A stretch of 27,106 bases of DNA from CAMBDR01 sp046597185 (GCA_046597185.1 JBKJLF010000435.1:1-27106), one strand, 5' to 3'. Positions 15,654 through 23,928 are shown, numbered from the stretch's first letter. Notes: a model not told the origin generated them from the sequence alone. Program-made: numbers and translations.

Positions 15654-16950
15654 CAACCACTTTACCCTGGATGGCAAAACCATTGCCTTTGAAGCTGGGC
15701 AAACCATTATTCAAGCCGCCATGGCCGCAGGGCTGTATCTGCCCCATCTGTGCTACCACCCGGACTTAAAACCGCATGGTTCCTGCAAAGTGTGTACGGT
15801 GCAAATTGACGGGCGCATCGGCGCTTCTTGCACTGCGCTGGCCCAAGCTGGCCAGGTGGTGCAAAGCGAAACGGCTATGCTCAAGCAAGAGCGGCTGGCC
15901 TTGATTCAAATGTTATTCGTTGAAGGCAATCACTTTTGCCCAGGTTGCGAAAAAACCGGCAATTGCCAACTCCAGGCCATTGCCTATGACATGCAGATGA
16001 TGGCCGCGCCTTACCCGCAGTTTTCACCCCAATATGAAGTCGATGCCTCGCACCCGGATTTTATTCTGGATCGCAATCGCTGCATTTTATGCTCGCTCTG
16101 TGTGCGCGCCAGCCGGGATATTGACGGTAAAAACGTGTTCGGCCTGTCCGGGCGCGGCATTCATACCCGGCTGGTGGTGAATGCCGCTTCCGGCCAGTTG
16201 GGGGATACCGATTTTGCCAGCAACGATAAAGCCGCCCACGTGTGCCCGGTGGGGGCCATTTTGCCCAAGCGCGTGGGCTTTGCGGTGCCGATTGGGCAGA
16301 GGATTTACGATATCATACCGATTAGCCAGACCGCAACGACCGCAACGACCGCAGCGGCGGCAGCTTCGTCGGTTCCGGCAGCTTCGCCAGTTCCATCGGC
16401 TTCGCCGATAAATAAACCCAAGGTGCGCGTCGCCACCACCTCGCTGGCAGGTTGTTTCGGTTGCCACATGTCATTCATGGACATCGACGAACGCCTGTTG
16501 GATTTAATCGACCTGGTAGAATTTAACCGCTCGCCCTTAACCGACATCAAACACTGCGGACCCTGCGATATCGGCATCATCGAAGGTGGCGTCTGCAATG
16601 CCGAAAACGTACATGTGCTGCGTGAATTTCGCGCCAATTGCAAAACAATCATCGCCATCGGTGCCTGCGCCATTAACGGCGGCTTGCCAGCCCAGCGCAA
16701 TCATTTTACCTTGGCCGAACTGGTGGATGAAGTGTATGTGCAGCGGGAAGGTCTGGTCAACGGCAAAGTGCCCAATGACCCGGAACTGCCCTTGTTGCTG
16801 GATAAAGTGTACCCGCTACATGAATTGATTCATATCGATTATTCGATCCCCGGTTGCCCACCGTCCGGCGACACCATTTGGGCCGTGCTGACTCAATTGC
16901 TGGCAAAGCACGAGCCAGCGCTTCCCACTAATTTGATTCATTTTGATTAG
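15646..16950 (+). CDS. hoxUY: HoxU-HoxY fusion: diaphorase small subunit joined to hydrogenase small subunit
   Basis: One uninterrupted 434-residue frame holds two proteins normally made separately. Residues 1-227 are HoxU: a [2Fe-2S] site (C36, C47, C50, C62), a His-ligated [4Fe-4S] site in GNHFCPGCEKTGNC (H96, C98, C101, C107) and a third site CILCSLC plus C200. Residues 258-434 are HoxY: GCFGCHMSFMDIDERL (C270, C273), GAC (C341) and GCPP (C404), the ligands of the cluster next to the NiFe site. Residues 228-257 form a Thr/Ala/Ser/Pro-rich linker. No good ribosome site or ATG precedes the HoxY part, so a true fusion is the simplest reading. It connects hydrogenase and diaphorase halves covalently. 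The gene name is descriptive. Confidence 0.92.
   Translation: MSDNHFTLDGKTIAFEAGQTIIQAAMAAGLYLPHLCYHPDLKPHGSCKVCTVQIDGRIGASCTALAQAGQVVQSETAMLKQERLALIQMLFVEGNHFCPGCEKTGNCQLQAIAYDMQMMAAPYPQFSPQYEVDASHPDFILDRNRCILCSLCVRASRDIDGKNVFGLSGRGIHTRLVVNAASGQLGDTDFASNDKAAHVCPVGAILPKRVGFAVPIGQRIYDIIPISQTATTATTAAAAASSVPAASPVPSASPINKPKVRVATTSLAGCFGCHMSFMDIDERLLDLIDLVEFNRSPLTDIKHCGPCDIGIIEGGVCNAENVHVLREFRANCKTIIAIGACAINGGLPAQRNHFTLAELVDEVYVQREGLVNGKVPNDPELPLLLDKVYPLHELIHIDYSIPGCPPSGDTIWAVLTQLLAKHEPALPTNLIHFD
16331..16407. repeat. Low-complexity tandem repeats encoding the HoxU-HoxY linker
   Basis: CCGCAACGA is repeated at 16331-16339 and 16340-16348 with a diverged third copy, followed by two diverged 18-bp units beginning GCTTCG (16363-16380 and 16381-16398) and a partial third (16399-16407). 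The repeats keep the frame open between the HoxU and HoxY domains. Confidence 0.85.
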
Positions 16951-16960
16951 GCCCGCTGCC

Positions 16961-18439
16961 ATGACATCGAACCTTGAAACTGCCGCACAGCCAGAACAAC
17001 TGCGCCGGGTTGCCATCGACCCGGTATCACGGGTGGAAGGCCACGGCAAAGTCACGCTCTTGCTGGATGAAAACAATCAGGTGCAGCAAGTGCGCCTGCA
17101 CATCGTTGAATTTCGCGGCTTTGAAAAATTCATTCAGGGTCGCCCGTATTGGGAAGTGCCGGTCATGGTACAGCGCCTGTGCGGCATTTGCCCGGTCAGC
17201 CATAATCTGGCTGCATCCAAGGCGCTGGATATTATTGTCGGGGCCAAACAACTGCCGCCCAGCGCCGAAAAGCTGCGCCGCCTGATGCATTACGGCCAAA
17301 TCCTGCAATCGCACGCGCTGCACATGTATTACCTGAGCGCGCCCGATTTGCTGTTTGGTTTTGATAGCGACATGGCTTTGCGCAATATTGTGGGCGTGGC
17401 CAAACGATACCCGGAAACCGCCAAACAAGGCATTTTACTGCGCAAGTTTGGGCAGGAAGTGATCCGCATCACCTCGGGCAAGCGTATCCATGGCACGGGT
17501 GCGATTCCCGGCGGTATGAATAAAGCCGTCAGTTTGGACGAGCGTGATTTTTTGAAAAAAGATATCGACCAAATCATCACCTGGGGCGTGGCGGCGGTGC
17601 AAATGGTGAAGCAATTACACCAGCAAAACCCGGCCATGTACAATTCTTTCGGGTGCTTTAGCTCCAGCATGATGTCGCTGGTGGGGCAGGGCGGGGCCAT
17701 GGATTTATATGACGGTGCTTTGCGCGTGCGCGATGCGCAAGGCGCGCTGATGGTGGATGGTTTTGATTATCAAGACTATGGTAGCTTGATTGCCGAAGAA
17801 GTCAAACCCTGGACCTATATGAAATTCCCGTTCCTCAAGTCGATTGGCAGTCAGGATGGCTGGTATCGGGTCGGCCCCTTGTCGCGCCTGCAAAACTGCG
17901 ATTTTATTGCCACACCGCTGGCCGAGCAAGAGCGCCGCGAATTCATCGCCGCCACGGATGGCCCGATGCACGCACCGCTGGGTTACCACTGGGCGCGCAT
18001 GATTGAGCTATTGCACGCGGCGGAATTGATCGGTGATTTGCTGGATGACCCGGATATTATGGGTGCCGATTTGGTCGCGCAGGGGCAGCGTGTGGGGGAA
18101 GGCGTGGGCGTGATCGAGGCACCGCGCGGTACGCTGATTCATCATTATCAGGTCGATGACAATGATCTGGTCACGATGTGCAATTTGATTGTATCCACCA
18201 CCCACAACAATCAGGCCATGAATGAAGCGATTCGCGCCGTATCGCGCCAATATTTGAGCGGCAATGAAATTACCGAAGGCTTACTCAATCACATTGAAGT
18301 GGCGATTCGCGCCTTTGACCCTTGCCTGTCCTGCGCCACCCATGCGCTGGGCAAAATGCCTTTGATTGCCGAATTGCGGGATGTCGAAGGCAAGCTGGTA
18401 CACAGCCTGACCCGCTCGCCCCCCAACTTGTTGGTGTAA
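16961..18439 (+). CDS. hoxH: HoxH, catalytic large subunit of bidirectional [NiFe] hydrogenase
   Basis: A 492-residue group 3d-type large subunit carrying the NiFe(CN)2CO site. Ligands are C73 and C76 in RLCGICPVSHN and C455 and C458 in DPCLSCATH. RVEGHG (about 24-29) holds the conserved glutamate. After H461 there remains a 31-residue tail starting ALGKMPL, which the HoxW protease would remove once nickel is inserted. The ATG at 16961 lies 10 bp after the HoxUY stop; the ribosome site is weak, and a TTG at 16943 would overlap the previous gene. Expected to pair with the HoxY half of the upstream fusion. Confidence 0.97.
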   Translation: MTSNLETAAQPEQLRRVAIDPVSRVEGHGKVTLLLDENNQVQQVRLHIVEFRGFEKFIQGRPYWEVPVMVQRLCGICPVSHNLAASKALDIIVGAKQLPPSAEKLRRLMHYGQILQSHALHMYYLSAPDLLFGFDSDMALRNIVGVAKRYPETAKQGILLRKFGQEVIRITSGKRIHGTGAIPGGMNKAVSLDERDFLKKDIDQIITWGVAAVQMVKQLHQQNPAMYNSFGCFSSSMMSLVGQGGAMDLYDGALRVRDAQGALMVDGFDYQDYGSLIAEEVKPWTYMKFPFLKSIGSQDGWYRVGPLSRLQNCDFIATPLAEQERREFIAATDGPMHAPLGYHWARMIELLHAAELIGDLLDDPDIMGADLVAQGQRVGEGVGVIEAPRGTLIHHYQVDDNDLVTMCNLIVSTTHNNQAMNEAIRAVSRQYLSGNEITEGLLNHIEVAIRAFDPCLSCATHALGKMPLIAELRDVEGKLVHSLTRSPPNLLV

Positions 18440-18441
18440 CG

Positions 18442-18945
18442 ATGCGTGCGCCGATCTTGATTATTGGCTATGGCAACCTCAGCCGGGGCGATGATGCGCT
18501 GGGGCCGCTGGCCTTGGAGCTGATTGCGCGGCGCATTGCGCAATGGGATGCTGGCTTGCTTGCCGGCCAGCCGGAATGGGGACAGATTGAGTTATTGACC
18601 GATTTCCAATTGCAAATTGAATTGGTCACCGACATGGCGCAGCGTGAGCGGGTGATTTTTATCGATGCCGATGTCAGCCTGAATCAACCGTTTTGTTTCA
18701 CGTCCTTGCAGGAGCCACGTGTCAGCGTTGGCACGTCGCACGCGCTGGAGCCTGCCAGCTTGTTGGCGGTGTATCGTCATTATTACGCTTGCACTGCGCC
18801 GCCCGCGTTTTTGCTGGCTATTCGCGGTTACGAGTTTGAATTGGGCGCGCCTGTCTCGGCCCAGGCCGGGCGTAATCTGGATGCCGCCATCGCCATGCTG
18901 GAACAATGGCTTACCCAAGGCATCAGAGAAGTTTGCCATGCATGA
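18442..18945 (+). CDS. hoxW: HoxW-type hydrogenase maturation endopeptidase
   Basis: A 167-residue member of the HycI/HoxW protease family. The N-terminus ILIIGYGNLSRGDDALGP has the GxGN and acidic DD signature, VIFIDADV (about 71-78) has the second acidic site and H100 in GTSHALEP the histidine; together these form the nickel-sensing metal site. It cleaves the C-terminal tail of HoxH. The ATG follows the hoxH stop by 2 bp and the end overlaps hypA by 8 bp, so it is in the operon and dedicated to this HoxH. Confidence 0.93.
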   Translation: MRAPILIIGYGNLSRGDDALGPLALELIARRIAQWDAGLLAGQPEWGQIELLTDFQLQIELVTDMAQRERVIFIDADVSLNQPFCFTSLQEPRVSVGTSHALEPASLLAVYRHYYACTAPPAFLLAIRGYEFELGAPVSAQAGRNLDAAIAMLEQWLTQGIREVCHA

Positions 18946-19279
18946 ATTATCTCTGGCCGAGAGCATGCTGGAATTGATTGAAAGTGCCGCCATCACCCAA
19001 CAATTTACTGGTGTGCGGGTGGTGTGGCTGGAAATTGGCTGCCTGGCTTGCGTGGAGCCGGACGCCTTGCGTTTTTGCTTTGACGCAGTGGCGCGCGATA
19101 CCGTGGCGCAAGGTGCGCGCCTTGAGATTATTGAAGTACCCGGTTGCGGCATTTGTAGCGATTGCGCCAGCACCCACCCACAGCGCAATCTGCTCGACCC
19201 CTGCCCGGCGTGCGGTTCTTACCGGGTAGAGGTGAGTGGCGGAAGCGGGATGCGGATTAAAGAATTGGATGTGATCTGA
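18938..19279 (+). CDS. hypA: Hydrogenase nickel incorporation protein HypA
   Basis: A 113-residue HypA: the N-terminus MHELSLAESMLELIE includes the nickel-binding His2, and the zinc site has CSDC (C73, C76) and CPAC (C89, C92) separated by 12 residues. Additional cysteines at 35, 38 and 70 are not standard. It brings nickel to HoxH with HypB. It is the last gene of the operon; hypB is the first. hypCDEF, needed to make the Fe(CN)2CO part, are not present. Confidence 0.94.
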   Translation: MHELSLAESMLELIESAAITQQFTGVRVVWLEIGCLACVEPDALRFCFDAVARDTVAQGARLEIIEVPGCGICSDCASTHPQRNLLDPCPACGSYRVEVSGGSGMRIKELDVI

Positions 19280-19281
19280 AA

Positions 19282-19297
19282 TACAATACGTGTTGTA
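19282..19297. promoter_or_regulatory. Inverted repeat between hypA and PH-domain gene
   Basis: TACAATACGTGTTGTA is a 16-bp near-perfect palindrome with one mismatched pair, lying right after hypA and 40 bp before the next gene. It could be an operator; there is no T-run for a terminator. The regulator is unknown. Confidence 0.4.
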
Positions 19298-19336
19298 ATC
19301 GTGAGAATTTGATTGATCAACAGTAAAGGAACCCCA

Positions 19337-19873
19337 ATGCAAACCAGTGAAGGCAAAACCATCCAGACCGCCCAATTCAACACCGCCTTAAAACTGTATA
19401 TTCTTTTGTACGGTGCTTTTATGTTGGCCATCACCGTTGTTGGCATTCCATTGGCGCTGATTTGGCTGTGTGGCCCAGGGCAATGGTATGCGAATCATTA
19501 TTTCAATAAACTTGAATGTGTGATTAGCGATACCAATTTGCGTTTTAAAAAAGGGATTTTGGTGCAGTTTGAAAAAACCATTCCCTTGGAAAACATTCAG
19601 GATATTTCTTTCATCGAGGGGCCAGTGCTGCGTTACTTTCATTTGGCGGTGCTCCGGGTGGAAACCGCTGGCGGTTCTGCCAACAATATGGGGGCGATGA
19701 GTTTGGTGGGGATTGTGGATGCGCAAGCGTTTCGCTTAACGGTGATGACGCAACGCAATTTGCTCAAGCAGGCGCAATCGGGGCAGCGCAGCGATAGTGC
19801 GGATGGCAATACCCTGCTGGAAATTAAGGAGATTTTGTTGCGGATTGAAGGCTTGATGAAGCAGAAGGGGTGA
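19337..19873 (+). CDS. Bacterial PH (bPH_2/DUF304)-like membrane protein
   Basis: A 178-residue protein. One or two N-terminal membrane segments (about residues 18-45) are followed by a PH-like domain: ISDTNLRFKKGILVQFEKTIPLENIQDI is typical of the YdbS/bPH_2 family. The last 40 residues form a charged helix. AAAGGA stands before the ATG. The next gene continues in the same reading frame directly after this stop codon, so the junction may mark a rearrangement. Function unknown. Confidence 0.72.
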   Translation: MQTSEGKTIQTAQFNTALKLYILLYGAFMLAITVVGIPLALIWLCGPGQWYANHYFNKLECVISDTNLRFKKGILVQFEKTIPLENIQDISFIEGPVLRYFHLAVLRVETAGGSANNMGAMSLVGIVDAQAFRLTVMTQRNLLKQAQSGQRSDSADGNTLLEIKEILLRIEGLMKQKG

Positions 19874-20842
19874 TTTCACGTTTTGAAGCTGTTGCGTGAA
19901 TTGGGCGTGACGGATTTTCGGCGCGACGGGACGAATTTTTATAATTTTCTTACGCCTGCGGCTCGTTCGCTGCTGCCGGCGGGTGCGGCGGAAATTGTCG
20001 TTGAAGACGACATGGCCAGGATGAGGCAACGTAAAGTTGCAGTGGAAAAAATGCGCCAATGGGCCAAGAATCATTATGACGTTATTTTTATCGATAGTCG
20101 GACGGGTTTGGCCGATATTTCAGGCATTTGCACTATGCTCCTGCCGGATATTGTGGCGCTGTGTTTTGCGCTGAACCAGCAAAATATCAGTGGCGTGGCC
20201 AAGGTGGCGGCAGCTATTCACGCCAAGCGCGCCAATGAGGTGGTGTTGCGCGCGGTGCCCATGCGGGTGGCCCAGCGTGACAGTGCGCAGGGGAGCGACG
20301 CGCAGGCGCAGGCGCAATCGACCCTAACCCGGATTGGAGGGTTTGAGCAAAGCGCAATAAAGGCGGACATGGAAGGACTATCTATTCCGCTGGTTGATGA
20401 TTTACCATTTTACGAAACTTTAGCCCCTTTTGTGGCCAAAGATCCGGCGTTTGATCCGTTGACCTTAAGCTATTTGCGGCTGGGGAATAAATTGGTTGAT
20501 TCTTCATTCGTTATTCCCGAGTTTAATCAAGCAGTGATTGCAGAGATAAAGCAGCGCTTGCAACCGAGTAATGCAACGGTGGAATATCTTAATGCTTTAA
20601 AATTGGCAACGCCGGAGCGGGCCTATGCTGAATTCGTGCGATTGACTGAGAGTGCAATGGCGGCCGTGGCGAATGGCGACACGCTGGACGAGGCCTATCT
20701 TTCGGCATTGCTGACTGTGGGGCTGCGCACCCGTGATATGACTGAGGAGCTTGGGTTGCGTCGAAAACTGGTAGTTAAGCTGTTGGATGTGGTTAGTATT
20801 ATGAATATATCTGATGACTTGCCACCAGTCAGCCAAAAATGA
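19874..20842 (+). pseudogene. 5'-truncated KGGVGR-type/ParA-like ATPase
   Basis: A frame of about 320 residues that starts without an ATG (the first candidate is TTG at 19883; the first ATG is near 20011). It contains YDVIFIDSRTGLADISGICT and LLPDIVALCFALNQQNISGV, matching the Walker B and switch regions of the KGGVGR-variant ParA-like ATPases that occur in bacterial conflict-type gene clusters. The N-terminal third with the Walker A motif is missing, and the frame abuts the PH-domain gene. The C-terminal part (about 200-319) is helical and unrecognised. It is most likely a remnant after a deletion, though a shortened product cannot be excluded. Confidence 0.6.
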
Positions 20843-20869
20843 GCGCACCTCCATCACCACCGCCCAAAT

Positions 20870-21417
20870 CATCCCCGGCGCAATTGTTCCTCGCGCTGTG
20901 GCCATTATGCCGATAGCCAGCAATTCCGCCTGAGCGCACGCAGTCCCTTGGTGCGTGGGGATCGGGGCGAAACCGCAGCCAACGCTGAAAACTTTGCAGA
21001 CTGTTTTACCGCACTCAGCGTTGCGTGGTCTTGATCTGCCAAGACCTTCACCTTTCGTCCGCAGTCAAAGACATGCTTGATTTCTTTCAACCCGATTGGG
21101 TTTTTGTACCGATCCTGGATGCAGGTATTTCTGCCGGGCGCTGGGCACATCAGGAAGCATTTGCCAATAGCGGCATCTCTAACGCCCGCTTTATGATCGT
21201 GAGCAGCATGGCATTGGCGCAATTAGCTTATCCCAAAGAGCCACGCGCCTGCGCGCTCGCCGTAGGCCCAAAAGCGGCAGATGCAGCGCACGGCGATAAA
21301 GGCCGGGTTTTTCAGGAAGTGAGCGTCGAAGCTGGCACAAAGCCGGGTTACGCCAGATTGCAATGGCGCAATGCCACATGGCAACAAACCACGCAGGGCG
21401 CGCAAGATATCAAGTAA
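20870..21417 (+). pseudogene. Frameshifted nitrilase-like (carbon-nitrogen hydrolase) remnant
   Basis: Two overlapping frames appear to be pieces of one gene. The first ends in QFRLSARSPLVRGDRGE and FADCFTALSVAWS with a stop near 21033; the second continues in another frame from about 21019 as VVLICQDLHLSSAVKDML, then WVFVPILDAGISAGRW and RFMIVSSMALAQLAYPKEP to the stop at 21417. The CQDL step and the following PILDAG strand resemble the catalytic cysteine region of nitrilases. The assignment is tentative; the frameshift is directly visible. It lies just before the edge of the cassette array. Confidence 0.4.
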
Positions 21418-21428
21418 AAACAACCATC

Positions 21429-21480
21429 ACCCAACCCCAAAAAGCCGGCTGACCAAATCAGCAAGCCAGCCCACTTAGCC
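21429..21480 (-). other. Degenerate attC site at the left end of the array
   Basis: R' GTTGGGT (21429-21435, minus strand) is perfect; R'' reads GGCTAAG (21474-21480) and is degenerate. Between them GCTGA and TCAGC can pair around a short loop. It follows the DUF2157 stop by 6 bp. Confidence 0.5.
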
Positions 21481-21486
21481 CGCAGG

Positions 21487-22530
21487 CTACGCACCTCGGT
21501 GCTCCACCAGATCGCGCAGCGACGTGGGCAAAAGCGCTCGCAGCTTCGCGCCAATGACGGTTTCGTGGCGCTGCCAAAACACGCCGATCGCGATTACAGC
21601 CAAGCCAATTCCTGTTAACGCAACGGGGAAAAGCATGCTGTCTTTGAACACCGTATGCGAGAGGTGTCCAAGGTATAGGGCTACACCAATTCCACCAAAG
21701 ACCGCGAAGACACGTCGCGAAAGTGCCGCGCCGACGGCAATGAGAAAAAGATTGACGCAGAAGTACAGAAACTTATTGAGCTCGCTGTCCGAGTTCATGC
21801 TGGTTAATCCGCCCCAAAACGTCAGCACACCGAATACGTAGAGCCAAAATGCGAAGTCTTTGGATCGAAACGAGCGCACGTCAACCCAAAAAGCAAACAG
21901 CGTCATTGCGACACCGAACCACATCGATACGAGCTTGCCACGATCGGAGAAGAAGTCGGCGGCGCTTCCACCAAACAGAAATGGGATTAGGTCCATGCTC
22001 ATATACCAGAGAGTGACTGCCACAGGCAAGACCATAAATGGGAGTCGGTAGCGCCACAGGGCGACTGCGCCAGCAGCGAGGGTTGCCAGCTCCATCATCA
22101 ACCATCGCCAATCGATCTGGGTATGGAAGTCACGATAGGCAGTCACGGACGACCAGAAGCCGAGAATGTGCTGCGCCCCGTAGACAGCCAGCGGGACCAT
22201 CACAACCGCCAGCGTCGCAGTGATGCCAGCCGGAATTGCAAGGTGCTTGCTGCGGAGTAGGATCTCAGTAAGCGCTAGCGCGCCACAACAATAGACCGCC
22301 GCGATCAATAGCAGTCCGGTACCAGCAAAACGTTCCCAGCCAAGGGTCATGAAGAGTGTCATTGCGCCGATGGCGATCAGGCCTCCGAGGTAGTACAGGA
22401 TGTGCGCCGGCTTGAAGCTCGGCACTTCCAACTCGCGCTCAAGCAGAAAAGCCCAGAGCGATTGAGCCTGCCCTTCGGCAAGTAGTCCCCTAGCCGCTGC
22501 TTCATCGAGTAGACCGCGCGTGATTTTCAT
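21487..22530 (-). CDS. DUF2157 family membrane protein (cassette gene)
   Basis: A 347-residue protein with a soluble N-terminus (about 1-38; LLDEAAARGLLAEGQAQSLW) and about ten membrane helices, the layout of DUF2157 proteins, whose function is unknown. Many Trp and Gly residues line the helices. The ATG at 22530 is preceded by AAAGGT. It is the leftmost cassette, with an attC site on each side. It may be expressed from its own promoter in the roughly 120 bp between the upstream attC and its start. Confidence 0.78.
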   Translation of the reverse strand: MKITRGLLDEAAARGLLAEGQAQSLWAFLLERELEVPSFKPAHILYYLGGLIAIGAMTLFMTLGWERFAGTGLLLIAAVYCCGALALTEILLRSKHLAIPAGITATLAVVMVPLAVYGAQHILGFWSSVTAYRDFHTQIDWRWLMMELATLAAGAVALWRYRLPFMVLPVAVTLWYMSMDLIPFLFGGSAADFFSDRGKLVSMWFGVAMTLFAFWVDVRSFRSKDFAFWLYVFGVLTFWGGLTSMNSDSELNKFLYFCVNLFLIAVGAALSRRVFAVFGGIGVALYLGHLSHTVFKDSMLFPVALTGIGLAVIAIGVFWQRHETVIGAKLRALLPTSLRDLVEHRGA

Positions 22531-22648
22531 GGCACAACCTTTGTCTTATGGATCAAATTGAATTCATAACAAGTCACCCTGCGATGCACCGTATCGTCTG
22601 CCACCCCAAGGATTCGTCATACGACGAGAGCGTCTGGAGTTTCATGCG

Positions 22649-22715
22649 GGCTAACGTGTTAATTCAGCAGCTTGCGCGGCTTTTTACGCAAGTCGGCTAG
22701 AATCAAAAGTTATGT
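22649..22715 (-). other. attC site after the transpeptidase-like pair
   Basis: On the minus strand R'' is ACATAAC (22709-22715) and R' is GTTAGCC (22649-22655), with TTGATTCTAGC and GCTGAATTAAC as inner partners. It starts one base after the stop codon of the upstream gene. Confidence 0.75.
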
Positions 22716-22716
22716 C

Positions 22717-23262
22717 TTATTTTAACCCATATGTTTGCAGTGGCTGACAATTGGGCTGAGTTTTTCCTGACCTTACGAATGTGGTCAGACAGTCGGCATT
22801 TTGACTGGTTTGTATTTTTTCCGGCGCGCTTAGGGTGTTGAGCACCGCGTCGGCTGCCAATGCAGAACGATAAATCGCTTCAATGGCGATCATATCCGCC
22901 CGCATGTATTGGGGAACCGTTTTTTCTCTGGCGCGGGCCGCACCTACGCTATGAAGCACAGCGTTGGCATACTCGATCAATGCATTGGGCGCGGGATAAA
23001 GAAGTGCGCTCGCGACGAAGCCTTTTCCTGCCGGCCCCCACGCACCTCTTTTTTTCTCCTTTAAACCCTCTTTAAAAAACCACGCTGCCCCGACCTTGTC
23101 TGCTGAAGCGCCATTCGCCTTGAGCCAGACAGAAACCGAAATTGGGTTTTTAAGATCACGTTGTTCCAGCGGTTTAGGCTGGGTAACGTCACCCAGCGCA
23201 GATGCGCCAAGCAACGTAAGGGCACTACTTAACCACAGTGGCCATGCCGACAGTTTTGCCAT
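22717..23262 (-). CDS. Hypothetical exported protein, partner of L,D-transpeptidase-like protein
   Basis: A 181-residue protein with a signal peptide (residues 1-24, ending ALG) and a soluble mature part rich in Ala and Lys. No family was recognised. Two cysteines in the C-terminal part (in NADCLTTF and QPNCQPL) could form a disulfide in the periplasm. The start at 23262 has an AGGAG site and overlaps the end of the upstream gene by 38 bp, so both are made together. As a periplasmic protein beside a peptidoglycan-active-looking enzyme without a signal, it could be an immunity protein; this is inference from gene order only. Confidence 0.7.
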   Translation of the reverse strand: MAKLSAWPLWLSSALTLLGASALGDVTQPKPLEQRDLKNPISVSVWLKANGASADKVGAAWFFKEGLKEKKRGAWGPAGKGFVASALLYPAPNALIEYANAVLHSVGAARAREKTVPQYMRADMIAIEAIYRSALAADAVLNTLSAPEKIQTSQNADCLTTFVRSGKTQPNCQPLQTYGLK

Positions 23263-23803
23263 CCCCGCTCCTGCAAAGAATTAGATATTGATAAAGCCGT
23301 GTCCAGCCGACTGGTTCAACGGTGATGCAACCCAAACTTCCCGTGCCAGTATGCAAATAACGATCATTACTCTCAGGCATTGCGTTGCCTTGCCCAAGAA
23401 AGAACCAGTTTTTGGCATATGCCGATTTCGGCAGGTAGCCGATCCCGCCATTATGAGGAAAATCCGGGATTTGTATCGGATGTATACCAGCGGAAATGGG
23501 CCTGTCATTGGAAATAGCTTTGATCTGCCCGCCTGGGTAGGTAAGTAGTTGCTTTGTCAGGTTGAAATTCAAATGCGCCATGCCATGATAGCCGGGGTTG
23601 CCACTTTTTAGATTGCCCGTTTTCACTGAGAATTTTTTACCACGCTCAACGCCTTCGAGAATAGTGAAGTGATCTCGCCCATTTTTGGATTCGGTGACAT
23701 CAACTTGCAAAAATCCTGGTATTGCGATAATTAAGCCAGACGGCTCGCGCTTTACATTGAGCCAACCATCGTGCCCACCTACAACATAATGTATCTCAGC
23801 CAT
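23225..23803 (-). CDS. L,D-transpeptidase-like (YkuD/Tlde1-type) protein
   Basis: A 192-residue protein without a signal peptide. The segment RYLHTGTGSLGCITV has His151 and Cys159 in the H-x(n)-S-x-GC arrangement of L,D-transpeptidase catalytic sites, and the preceding AISNDRPISAGIHPI loop also fits that fold. The N-terminal 60 residues form a separate beta-rich part. Such folds make or cut peptidoglycan cross-links, and signal-less versions include type VI secretion effectors (Tlde1/DUF2778). The ATG at 23803 follows AAGGAAAG; an upstream ATG at 23845 falls inside the attC site and is unlikely. It is cassette-borne and followed by an overlapping gene for an exported protein. Confidence 0.65.
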   Translation of the reverse strand: MAEIHYVVGGHDGWLNVKREPSGLIIAIPGFLQVDVTESKNGRDHFTILEGVERGKKFSVKTGNLKSGNPGYHGMAHLNFNLTKQLLTYPGGQIKAISNDRPISAGIHPIQIPDFPHNGGIGYLPKSAYAKNWFFLGQGNAMPESNDRYLHTGTGSLGCITVEPVGWTRLYQYLILCRSGDGKTVGMATVVK

Positions 23804-23841
23804 TTCTTTCCTTGCATGATTAGGTTGTAGCAGAATCAAAA

Positions 23842-23928
23842 GCATAACGTAGAGCTAACCGGCGCTGCGCGGCTTCATCGCGCAGCGTCCAGCGCCCGAA
23901 GGGAGCGAGGTTGAGCGCCATGTTAGAT
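23842..23928 (-). other. attC site after the cysteine-rich mini-protein gene
   Basis: On the minus strand R'' is ATCTAAC (23922-23928) and R' is GTTATGC (23842-23848). The inner arms GCTCAACC and GGTTAGC pair, and the middle has GCGCTGGACGCTGCGCG with its inverted copy. The stop codon of the upstream gene lies in R'', a common arrangement in cassettes. Confidence 0.85.

Noticed and set aside
16417..16470. Separate internal start for HoxY
   Set aside because: No ATG occurs before the first cluster cysteines and the only GTG has no ribosome site, so a fusion is preferred.
16943..16960. TTG at 16943 as the hoxH start
   Set aside because: It overlaps the HoxUY stop region; the ATG at 16961 gives the usual HoxH N-terminus.
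19309..19320. TTGATTGATCAA as an FNR box before the PH-domain gene
   Set aside because: The half-sites are separated by two bases rather than four, so it does not fit FNR.
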